NCBI GenBank assembly: GCA_018066005.1
Contig: JAGHSG010000067.1
Location: 1-8,350 of the forward strand
From: Bacteroidales bacterium
Lineage (GTDB): Bacteria > Bacteroidota > Bacteroidia > Bacteroidales > Paludibacteraceae
Direction: 5' to 3'
Length of the DNA stretch: 8,350 nucleotides
The stretch's first letter is position 1, and every line of letters begins with the position of its first letter. A program made the translations under genes and the position numbers. Shown in pieces: positions 1 to 5,675 of the stretch. The notes under the pieces are model-generated. The model saw only the letters and a list, made by a program, of their open reading frames with translations, was not told where the DNA came from and did not search any database.

Positions 1-1403
1 TGTTAACACTCAAACAAATCTATGACGACAAAGCCGCTATTGTGGCAGGTCTCAACAAAAAACATTTCGCCGGAGCCGAAGAAGCTATCGACCAAGTTAT
101 CGCACTCGACCAAGAACGTAAAGCAGCACAACAGAAAAAAGACGCCGCTTCCGCCGAGATGAACCAGATAAGTAAATCCATAGGTATGTTCATGGCCAAA
201 GGACAAAAAGCAGAAGCCGAAGAAGCCAAAGCCAAAACGGGCGTACTGAAAGAAAATATAAAACAATACGAACAACTGATGGCAGAAGCCGAAGAAAAAC
301 AACGTCTGCTCCTGCTCACCATTCCTAATGTACCCTACTCGCTCGTTCCCGAAGGACGCAGCGCCGAAGATAACCTCGCCGTTAAAGTGGGCGGTTGGGA
401 GATTGGACCCTCTAAATCCCCCTTCGAAGGGGGACTTTGGGGAATTGGTGAACTGGTAGATAATGCCAAAGCATTTGATAAAGAAGGAGCTGCTGTAGCC
501 CTCAAAGACTGGAAAGACGAATGGAACCCGCAACCCGCTTACGCCAAACTGCCCCACTGGGAACTCGCCAAGAAATACAACCTCATCGACTTTGACCTCG
601 GCGTCAAAATCAGCGGTGCCGGTTTCCCCGTTTATATAGGTCAAGGCGCCCGTCTGCAACGCGCACTCATCGACTTCTTCCTGGACGAAGCCACCAAAGC
701 CGGTTACACCGAAATAATGCCGCCTACCGTCGTTAATGCCGCCTCCGGTTATGGAACAGGTCAACTGCCCGACAAAGAGGGACAGATGTACCACTGCGAA
801 GTGGATGACCTATACCTCATCCCCACCGCCGAAGTACCCGTTACCAACCTGTACCGCGACGTCATCATCGACGAGGAACAACTGCCCATTAAGAACTGCG
901 CCTACACAGAGTGTTTCCGCCGCGAAGCCGGCAGTTACGGCAAAGATGTACGCGGACTGAACCGCCTGCACGAGTTCTCCAAGATAGAGATTGTACGCAT
1001 CGACACACCCGAACATAGCGACGCTTCCCACAAAGAGATGTTGGCACACGTAGAAGGTCTGCTCAAGAAACTGGAACTGCCCTACCGCATCTTGCGCCTC
1101 TGTGGCGGTGATATGAGTTTTACAGCCGCTATCTGCTACGACTTCGAAGTCTATAGCGAAGCACAACATCGCTGGCTGGAAGTAAGTTCGACATCCAACT
1201 TCGATACCTACCAGGCTAACCGCCTCAAATGCCGCTACCGCGGAAAAGAGGACAAAAAAGTGCAGATAGCCCACACCCTGAACGGCTCCGCATTGGCTCT
1301 GCCCCGTATCGTGGCAGCGTTGCTGGAGAATAACCAATGCGAAGAAGGTATCCGCATACCCAAAGCCCTGCAACCGTTCTTTGGAGCAGAGATGATTAAG
1401 TAG
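1..1403 (+). CDS. serS: Seryl-tRNA synthetase (5' edge cut by one base)
   Basis: Cytoplasmic class II aminoacyl-tRNA synthetase that activates serine with ATP and charges tRNA-Ser (and tRNA-Sec where present). Bases 1-2 (TG) followed by codons for LTLK match the usual MLTLK start of this family, so the true start codon lacks only its first base; a GTG at 42 is internal. That gives about 467 residues. Residues about 25-105 are a charged, Ala/Lys/Glu-rich helical stretch, the tRNA-binding coiled-coil arm. The catalytic domain begins near LPHWELA (from residue 184). It carries motif 1 ending in MPPTVV, the TAE serine-site loop (T276, E278), motif 2 around CFRREAGSYGKD, and motif 3 with LNGSALALPRIVAALLEN. 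Bacteroides SerRS is about 424 residues, so this one is about 40 longer. The excess is in the linker at about 134-183, where a palindromic repeat is read in frame. All catalytic motifs are intact. The TAG stop is the first triplet of a heptamer array. Confidence 0.97.
   Translation, partial: LTLKQIYDDKAAIVAGLNKKHFAGAEEAIDQVIALDQERKAAQQKKDAASAEMNQISKSIGMFMAKGQKAEAEEAKAKTGVLKENIKQYEQLMAEAEEKQRLLLLTIPNVPYSLVPEGRSAEDNLAVKVGGWEIGPSKSPFEGGLWGIGELVDNAKAFDKEGAAVALKDWKDEWNPQPAYAKLPHWELAKKYNLIDFDLGVKISGAGFPVYIGQGARLQRALIDFFLDEATKAGYTEIMPPTVVNAASGYGTGQLPDKEGQMYHCEVDDLYLIPTAEVPVTNLYRDVIIDEEQLPIKNCAYTECFRREAGSYGKDVRGLNRLHEFSKIEIVRIDTPEHSDASHKEMLAHVEGLLKKLELPYRILRLCGGDMSFTAAICYDFEVYSEAQHRWLEVSSTSNFDTYQANRLKCRYRGKEDKKVQIAHTLNGSALALPRIVAALLENNQCEEGIRIPKALQPFFGAEMIK
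408..446. repeat. Palindromic repeat inside serS, read in frame
   Basis: The core at 417-434 is a perfect 18-base palindrome: TCCCCC, TTCGAA, GGGGGA. The outer arms (about 408-416 and 435-446) are imperfectly complementary. On the + strand it adds PSKSPFEGGLWGIG (residues 137-150) to SerRS. The same DNA on the - strand also reads SPFEGG, because the palindrome is centred on a codon boundary. Repeats with this CCCCCTT..AAGGGGG core and the encoded SPFEGG-like peptide are, from memory, widely dispersed in Bacteroidota genomes; copy number in this genome cannot be seen here. Its mRNA could fold into a strong hairpin. There is no T-tract after it and it lies in mid-gene, so it is not a terminator. 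Confidence 0.85.
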
Positions 1404-1428
1404 AGAGTAGAGAGTAAAGAGTAGAGAA
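1401..1428 (+). repeat. Four-unit heptamer array filling the serS-downstream gap
   Basis: Four 7-base units in exact register: TAGAGAG twice, then TAAAGAG, then TAGAGAA. The first triplet is the serS stop codon, and the last base is immediately before the ATG at 1429, so the array is the whole intergenic spacer. Stop codons at 1401, 1408, 1415 and 1422 fall in all three forward frames. The purine-rich GAG-containing sequence just before the ATG could double as a weak ribosome-binding region, but this is not a convincing Shine-Dalgarno site. The third unit shares the heptamer AGTAAAG with the arrays around the four-helix gene. Confidence 0.85.
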
Positions 1429-1953
1429 ATGGTTGACATACTGAAATATATCATACCGGCGGTAGTGGTGATTGTAGGCATTTGGCTGATTCAGCACACC
1501 ATGTACCGGCAGGAAGAGAAGAAACGGCAGTACGAACTCAAACGCGAGGCGCAGAAAACCATCTCGCCCATCCGCATGCGTGCGTATGAGCGTCTCTCCC
1601 TCCTGTTGGAACGTACCGAGCCCGAAGCTATGATTCGCGAGATGATGACGGACCCGACTTGGACATCCAAGAGCGTTATGGATATACAACGCGAGTTACT
1701 CCAACGCGTTCGCCTCGAATTTGACCACAACATGAGTCAACAGATATATGTCAGTGAAGAAGTATGGCAACGTATCCTGTTGGCACGCGACGAGATGGCA
1801 GCCTTCATCAACCAGATGGCTATCCGCATCAAACCCGGAAGCACCGGATTGGACTATATGAAGACCCTCATTCAAGCCTATCACACCAATGGCGATACAC
1901 CTCACGAAATAGCATTGCAACAACTCAAAGATGAAGCACGCACTCTGTTATAG
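1429..1953 (+). CDS. Single-pass membrane protein of unknown function (Bacteroidota family)
   Basis: A 174-residue protein whose function I do not know. Residues about 5-23 (KYIIPAVVVIVGIWLIQHT) form one hydrophobic transmembrane helix. A strongly basic and acidic stretch follows (YRQEEKKRQYELKREAQK), which by the positive-inside rule places the C-terminal part in the cytoplasm. The rest is predicted largely helical with no catalytic motif visible. The segment around PIRMRAYERLSLLLER and the later FDHNMSQQIYVSEEVW are the parts I recognise as conserved in a Bacteroidota-only family, labelled DUF7935 from memory. The start follows directly after the heptamer array. The 3' end overlaps the next gene by 23 bases in a different frame, suggesting cotranslation with the lipoprotein gene. 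It may belong with the two envelope genes downstream, but that is only context. Confidence 0.88.
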   Translation: MVDILKYIIPAVVVIVGIWLIQHTMYRQEEKKRQYELKREAQKTISPIRMRAYERLSLLLERTEPEAMIREMMTDPTWTSKSVMDIQRELLQRVRLEFDHNMSQQIYVSEEVWQRILLARDEMAAFINQMAIRIKPGSTGLDYMKTLIQAYHTNGDTPHEIALQQLKDEARTLL

Positions 1954-2410
1954 TATATTTATCCTACTCTGCTTCACAGCCTGCCGTCCCGATGCCGCCT
2001 GCCGCAGCAACATGACCGTCGGATTGGTGGCCGAATTGAAGGAGATACAGTACGATATAACCCATCAGCCCCATATCATTTCTACATGGGACAGCATCAC
2101 CGTGCAAGGAATAGGTAACGATAGCATCTTGTATAATAACAGCAAGAACATCAAGAAAATCTGCCTCCCCTTGCGCCACGATGCCGACAGTACGGCTTAT
2201 ACCCTGATATACAAAGGACAGACAGACACGCTACTCATTATCCATAACAGCCGACAACACTTCGTCAGCGTGGAATGTGGATGTGTGTACAACCACACCG
2301 TATCCGATTTGCAATGTACCCGACATTGGGTAGATAGTATAACAGTACTCTCTGATAATGTCGAGCGAGGAGGAGAAACGAATATCCGTTTTTACCGCGA
2401 AAACCAATAA
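1931..2410 (+). CDS. Small lipoprotein, DUF6452-like
   Basis: A 159-residue protein starting with a short lipoprotein signal: basic MKH, hydrophobic YSIFILLCF, then a lipobox-like FTAC with the acceptor Cys at residue 18. Phe at -3 is less usual than Leu but tolerated. The mature part looks like a small beta-rich domain. It contains SILYNN, LPLRHDADSTAY and FVSVECGCVYN, a pattern I associate with DUF6452, an uncharacterised Bacteroidota family usually next to a DUF6048 gene, as here. It probably sits in the periplasm or on a membrane leaflet by its lipid anchor. The start at 1931 lies inside the upstream gene (23-base overlap) and is preferred because it gives the complete signal sequence. 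No enzyme motif is visible; function unknown. The family label is from memory and moderately sure. Confidence 0.85.
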   Translation: MKHALCYSIFILLCFTACRPDAACRSNMTVGLVAELKEIQYDITHQPHIISTWDSITVQGIGNDSILYNNSKNIKKICLPLRHDADSTAYTLIYKGQTDTLLIIHNSRQHFVSVECGCVYNHTVSDLQCTRHWVDSITVLSDNVERGGETNIRFYRENQ

Positions 2411-2417
2411 ATCCCCG

Positions 2418-3125
2418 ATGAAGAAGATTCTGAGCATATTGTTACTCGTTATGACGACCGGTATAGTCGGCGCCAAAACACATATTCCGGACAGCGTCAT
2501 GCATCGCGACGGGTTATATGTGGACAATATGAAGGTCTATAACGACTCCGCTATCTTCCAAGGGGTAAACCTCAAACTGGACTTATTCAACACGCTATAC
2601 TATTTAGGCGTTTCCAAAGCACAATTCCAATCGTACGAGATCGCTCTTAACCTGCGTCTCAAACAGCGTTATTATCCCACACTCGAATTGGGTTATGCCC
2701 AGGGACAATTAGGAGCAATGAGCACCGAATGGCACGGCCAAGGCGGTTGGGCTTCTGTGGGTTTGGACATCAATGGACTGCGCAAACACCCCGAGAGTCT
2801 GAACGCCCTGTTAGTCGGAATACGTGTAGGAGCCGACATACAAGAGTTTGATGCAACCAACGTCAAAGTACATGACAGTTACTGGCTACAGAACCAACCC
2901 GTTAACTTCTATAATCAATTTCGCGCCGACTGCTGGGGCGAAGTGGTGGCAGGTTGTCAGGTGCATATATACAGCGGCTTGATGATGGGTTGGTACCTAC
3001 GCCTCAAACTGCTGTTTACCCGCAAGACAGCAGACGATAAACCCTATCCGTACTTCATCCCGGGATTCGGCTATCGCGACAATACGCAATGGGGAATAAG
3101 TTACTACATAGGATGGAAATTCTAA
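2418..3125 (+). CDS. Exported probable outer-membrane beta protein, DUF6048-like
   Basis: A 235-residue protein. The start at 2418 is chosen because it opens directly on a signal peptide (MKKILSILLLVMTTGIVGA, likely cleaved after Ala19). An in-frame ATG at 2358 would put 20 charged residues ahead of that signal and overlap the lipoprotein gene. The mature part alternates polar and aromatic residues (YYPTLELGYAQG, GGWASVGLDI, GLMMGWYLRLKLLF). It ends in a strand with a C-terminal Phe (GISYYIGWKF), as in outer-membrane beta-barrels. The PYFIPGFGYRDNTQWG segment near the end resembles the conserved tail of DUF6048 proteins, which commonly pair with DUF6452 lipoproteins. It lies 7 bases after the lipoprotein gene and 8 bases before tkt. 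Function unknown; an envelope partner of the lipoprotein is a reasonable inference. Confidence 0.87.
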   Translation: MKKILSILLLVMTTGIVGAKTHIPDSVMHRDGLYVDNMKVYNDSAIFQGVNLKLDLFNTLYYLGVSKAQFQSYEIALNLRLKQRYYPTLELGYAQGQLGAMSTEWHGQGGWASVGLDINGLRKHPESLNALLVGIRVGADIQEFDATNVKVHDSYWLQNQPVNFYNQFRADCWGEVVAGCQVHIYSGLMMGWYLRLKLLFTRKTADDKPYPYFIPGFGYRDNTQWGISYYIGWKF

Positions 3126-3133
3126 CAAATATT

Positions 3134-5167
3134 ATGAGACACGATACAGAACAAATGATGCACGCGGCCAATAATATCCGCATATTAGCCGCAGCGATGG
3201 TTGAAAAAGCCAAAAGCGGTCACCCGGGCGGAGCCATGGGTGGAGCCGACTTTATTAACGTACTCTTTTCCGAGTTTATTACATACGACCCCAACCAACC
3301 CGCTTGGGCAGCCCGTGACCGTTTCTTCCTGGATCCGGGACACATGGCTCCCATGCTGTATAGTCAGTTATGTCTCGCCGGCAAATACACTTTGGACGAG
3401 TTGCAGACCCTACGTCAGTGGCAGAGCGTCGTTCCCGGACATCCGGAGCGTGACATAACGCGCGGAATAGAGAACACCAGCGGTCCGTTGGGACAAGGAC
3501 ACACCTTTGCCGTAGGTGCCGCTATCGCCGCTAAATGGTTCAACACACGTTTCGGGGCTATTCATAACCCCACCATCTATGCCTTTATATCCGACGGCGG
3601 TATTCAGGAAGAGATTAGCCAGGGTGCAGGACGTCTGGCAGGACACCTCGGACTGAACAACCTAATCATGTTCTACGACAGCAATAACATCCAATTATCC
3701 ACTTCGTGCGACGCCGTCACCACCGAAGATGTGGCACGCAAATACGAAGCATGGGACTGGTTCGTACAGGAGATTCCGGGTAATGACCCCGACGCTATAC
3801 GCGAAGCACTACTCAAAGCCAAAGAAGAGAAACAACGCCCCTCCCTCATCATCGGTCACACCAGCATGGGTAAGGGATGCCTCACCGAAGAAGGGACTTC
3901 CTTTGAAGGCAAGTGCTCCACACACGGGCAACCCCTATCTAAATCCGGCGCCAATTTTGCTAAGACCATCCAAGGATTAGGCGGCAACCCCGAACAACCC
4001 TTCACCATCTTTGCTGACGTAGCCGCTATGTACAACGAGCGCCAAGAAGAATTGGTGGAACAATGCGCCCTATATCAAAAACAATATAAACAATGGGCAG
4101 CTGCTAACCCCGTAGATGCCAACCTTTATGAGACCTATATGTCGGGCGAAGTGCCCTGCATTGATTGGAGCAAGATTGAACAGAAAGCCGGAGCCGCTAC
4201 ACGCAGTGCCAGCGCAACCGTACTATCTTATTTGGCAGAGAACGTAGGCAATATGATTGTATCCAGTGCCGACCTGAGCAATTCGGATAAGACCGACGGT
4301 TTCCTCAAACATACCACAGCCCTCCGCAAAGGCGATTTCAACGGACAGTTCTTACAAGCCGGCGTGAGCGAACTGACTATGGCTTGCGTTATGATAGGTA
4401 TGTCTCTGCATGGCGGTATCATACCCGCCTGCGGCACCTTCTTTGTTTTCAGCGACTATATGAAACCTGCCGTGCGTTTAGCCGCCTTGATGGAAGTGCC
4501 GGTTATCTTTATATGGAGTCACGACGCGTTCCGCGTAGGCGAAGACGGTCCGACACACGAACCTGTGGAGCAAGAAGCACAGATACGACTGATGGAAAAA
4601 CTGCATAACCACAGCGGACAACCTTCTATGCTCGTGTTGCGCCCTGCCGATGCCGAAGAGACAACTATGGCTTGGCGCCTGGCTATTGAGAACACGCACA
4701 CACCGACCGGACTTATTCTCAGTCGTCAAGATATTCCTTCAATTCACAATGCACAATGCACAATGCACGATGAAATGGAGGCGTTCCGTCGCGGAGCGTA
4801 CATCGTATCCAAAGACGAAAACCCGCAAGTCGTACTGTTAGCCAGCGGCAGCGAAGTATCGACCCTGATGGCAGGAGCCGAATTATTGCGTCAGGAAGGA
4901 ATTCGTCTGCAAGTAGTCAGCGTTCCGTCCGAAGGACTGTTCCGCCAACAAAGTCCCGAATACCAATCCGAAGTATTGCCGCAGGGTGTGCGCCGCTTCG
5001 GTATGACAGCCGGACTGCCTTGTACGTTGGAGAGTCTGGTAGGCGAAAACGGTAGCTTGTGGGGACTGAATAGTTTCGGCTTCTCCGCACCCTATAAAGT
5101 GCTGGACGAAAAACTCGGCTTCACGGCAGAGAATGTTTACAAGCAGGTTAGGAACATGCTTAGGTAG
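3134..5167 (+). CDS. tkt: Transketolase
   Basis: A 677-residue, full-length, thiamine-diphosphate-dependent transketolase of the non-oxidative pentose phosphate pathway. It moves two-carbon ketol units between sugar phosphates in the cytoplasm. Visible are the substrate/TPP residue H30 in SGHPGG, the GPLGQGH loop (117-123), the TPP/Mg motif SDGGIQEE running to YDSNN, catalytic E413 in GVSELTM, and H463-D464 with GEDGPTHEPVEQ. The C-terminal domain (from about 550) ends in SAPYKVLDEKLGF. The start at 3134 is preferred over the ATG at 3089, which overlaps the upstream gene, because it gives the family's usual short leader before AANNIRIL. Bacteroides homologues are about 669 residues. The small excess includes residues about 536-546, where a heptamer array is read in frame between RQDIP and the GAYIV strand. 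The last Arg codon and the TAG stop come from the array starting at 5161. Confidence 0.97.
   Translation: MRHDTEQMMHAANNIRILAAAMVEKAKSGHPGGAMGGADFINVLFSEFITYDPNQPAWAARDRFFLDPGHMAPMLYSQLCLAGKYTLDELQTLRQWQSVVPGHPERDITRGIENTSGPLGQGHTFAVGAAIAAKWFNTRFGAIHNPTIYAFISDGGIQEEISQGAGRLAGHLGLNNLIMFYDSNNIQLSTSCDAVTTEDVARKYEAWDWFVQEIPGNDPDAIREALLKAKEEKQRPSLIIGHTSMGKGCLTEEGTSFEGKCSTHGQPLSKSGANFAKTIQGLGGNPEQPFTIFADVAAMYNERQEELVEQCALYQKQYKQWAAANPVDANLYETYMSGEVPCIDWSKIEQKAGAATRSASATVLSYLAENVGNMIVSSADLSNSDKTDGFLKHTTALRKGDFNGQFLQAGVSELTMACVMIGMSLHGGIIPACGTFFVFSDYMKPAVRLAALMEVPVIFIWSHDAFRVGEDGPTHEPVEQEAQIRLMEKLHNHSGQPSMLVLRPADAEETTMAWRLAIENTHTPTGLILSRQDIPSIHNAQCTMHDEMEAFRRGAYIVSKDENPQVVLLASGSEVSTLMAGAELLRQEGIRLQVVSVPSEGLFRQQSPEYQSEVLPQGVRRFGMTAGLPCTLESLVGENGSLWGLNSFGFSAPYKVLDEKLGFTAENVYKQVRNMLR
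4744..4768 (+). repeat. GCACAAT heptamer array inside tkt, read in frame
   Basis: One TCACAAT unit at 4744-4750, two exact GCACAAT units (4751-4757, 4758-4764) and a partial GCAC. It encodes the core of SIHNAQCTMH at residues 536-545 of transketolase, at a place where remembered Bacteroides sequences have a short loop. A 7-base unit repeats its reading every 21 bases and gives the cyclic peptide HNAQCTM in every forward frame, with no stop codon in any of them. Tandem TTCACAAT/GCACAAT-type tracts are, from memory, common between genes in Bacteroidales; here one is inside an essential gene. Confidence 0.8.
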
Positions 5168-5193
5168 TAGATTATAGGTAGTAGGTAGTAAAG
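5161..5193 (+). repeat. TAGGTAG heptamer array at the tkt end (left inverted arm)
   Basis: Units in a 7-base register: TAGGTAG (5161), TAGATTA (5168), TAGGTAG (5175), TAGGTAG (5182), then TAAAG. It begins inside tkt and supplies the last codon (AGG) and the stop (5165-5167). TAG/TAA triplets occur in all three forward frames. The final 12 bases, read on the - strand as CTTTACTACCTA, exactly match 5638-5649 upstream of leuS, so the two arrays form an inverted pair around the four-helix gene. The 34 bases from 5194 to the next ATG show no clear promoter or ribosome-binding motif. Confidence 0.82.
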
Positions 5194-5227
5194 CATTCAT
5201 CAAGTCAAGTGCCATAAGAATCAAAAT

Positions 5228-5587
5228 ATGTACGGATTAGGTAATTTAGGGAATAAAATAACTGCATTTACACAACGTGTTGTAGATGCCACACAATATC
5301 TAAAAGACAAAAATGCTAACATATTGGCTAATCAGTTCTTCCGTAGTGGAACATCCATTGGCGCTAATTGTAGCGAAGCGGTTTATGCCGTCTCCAAAGC
5401 AGATTATTTAAACAAACTATTGATAGCACTTAAAGAGACTAACGAGACTATTCATTGGATTCAAGTAATGTATATGTCCAAGTTAATTGATAAACCTACC
5501 TATTTGTCTATTAAAGCAGATTGCGAAGAAATAGCAAAAATATTGGCTACTATCACAAAAAATATAAAGCAAAGTATCAGCAAATAA
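5228..5587 (+). CDS. Four-helix-bundle protein, S23/IVP family
   Basis: A 119-residue protein of the family first seen encoded in 23S rRNA intervening sequences (TIGR02436) and structurally related to the Avd accessory protein of diversity-generating retroelements. The conserved core is plain: LANQFFRSGTSIGANCSEA (residues about 34-52), SKADYLNKLLIALKE (56-70) and ETNETIHWIQVM. Four amphipathic helices are expected, and relatives form pentameric, positively charged bundles. Free-standing copies are numerous in Bacteroidota and their function is unknown. No reverse transcriptase, variable repeat or rRNA sequence lies nearby, so neither a retroelement nor an rRNA insert is visible. By my count positions 5221-5580 are about 33% GC, well below the roughly 50% of a sampled neighbouring stretch, suggesting recent arrival. 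Inverted heptamer arrays flank it. The start at 5228 is the first ATG after an A-rich stretch and gives the usual family length. Confidence 0.93.
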   Translation: MYGLGNLGNKITAFTQRVVDATQYLKDKNANILANQFFRSGTSIGANCSEAVYAVSKADYLNKLLIALKETNETIHWIQVMYMSKLIDKPTYLSIKADCEEIAKILATITKNIKQSISK

Positions 5588-5637
5588 CAACATATTAAAC
5601 ATATAAAATTCAAGGTACAGAAGAACTTTAGTTAGTA

Positions 5638-5670
5638 CTTTACTACCTATCACCTTCTACCTTTTATCTA
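5638..5670 (-). repeat. Heptamer array before leuS (right inverted arm)
   Basis: On the + strand the units are ACTACCT (5642), ATCACCT (5649), TCTACCT (5656) and TTTATCT (5663), preceded by CTTT. Read on the - strand they are degenerate members of the TAGGTAG family. CTTTACT at 5638-5644 is the reverse complement of the AGTAAAG seen in the other two arrays. The array ends six bases before the leuS ATG, so it forms most of that gene's immediate upstream region. The stretch before it (5588-5637) is AT-rich and holds nothing recognisable beyond one loose TAGTTAG unit at 5629. Confidence 0.75.
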
Positions 5671-5675
5671 AAATT

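Larger units (their letters stand above)
5161..5670 (+). other. Candidate cassette: four-helix gene between inverted heptamer arrays
   Basis: A 510-base segment bounded by the TAGGTAG array (5161-5193) and its reverse-complement counterpart (5638-5670), with one AT-rich gene inside. The arms match exactly over 12 bases at their inner ends and about two thirds of the positions beyond. No target-site duplication is visible just outside the arms and no transposase is encoded, so independent movement is not shown. A cassette moved by recombination between dispersed arrays, or repeat growth on either side of an inserted gene, would both fit. Confidence 0.35.

Noticed and set aside
417..434. Palindrome as a rho-independent terminator
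   Set aside because: It is a strong inverted repeat, but there is no T-tract after it and it lies inside an intact essential gene.
3..794. Long - strand open frame opposite serS (263 residues)
   Set aside because: It is antisense to a clearly conserved SerRS, has a Phe/Gly-rich composition typical of the mirrored frame, and no family resemblance apart from the palindrome-derived SPFEGG.
1401..1428. Heptamer arrays as a CRISPR array
   Set aside because: Units are 7 bases and directly adjacent, with no spacers and no cas genes nearby.
810..1481. - strand open frame across the serS end
   Set aside because: Its SLLFTLYSLL N-terminal part is only the translated heptamer array, and the rest is antisense to serS motif 2 and motif 3.
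2358..2417. Upstream ATG at 2358 as the start of the exported beta protein
   Set aside because: It would add 20 charged residues before a typical signal peptide and overlap the lipoprotein gene by over 50 bases; the ATG at 2418 fits better, despite the GAGGAGGAG just after 2358.
5228..5587. Four-helix gene as part of a diversity-generating retroelement or 23S rRNA intervening sequence
   Set aside because: No reverse transcriptase, template/variable repeat pair or rRNA sequence is present in the window; its neighbours are tkt and leuS.
5658..5665. TACCTTTT as a Bacteroidota -7 promoter box for leuS
   Set aside because: It matches seven of eight positions of TAnnTTTG, but it is part of the heptamer array, no TTTG lies at the expected upstream distance, and it would leave almost no leader.
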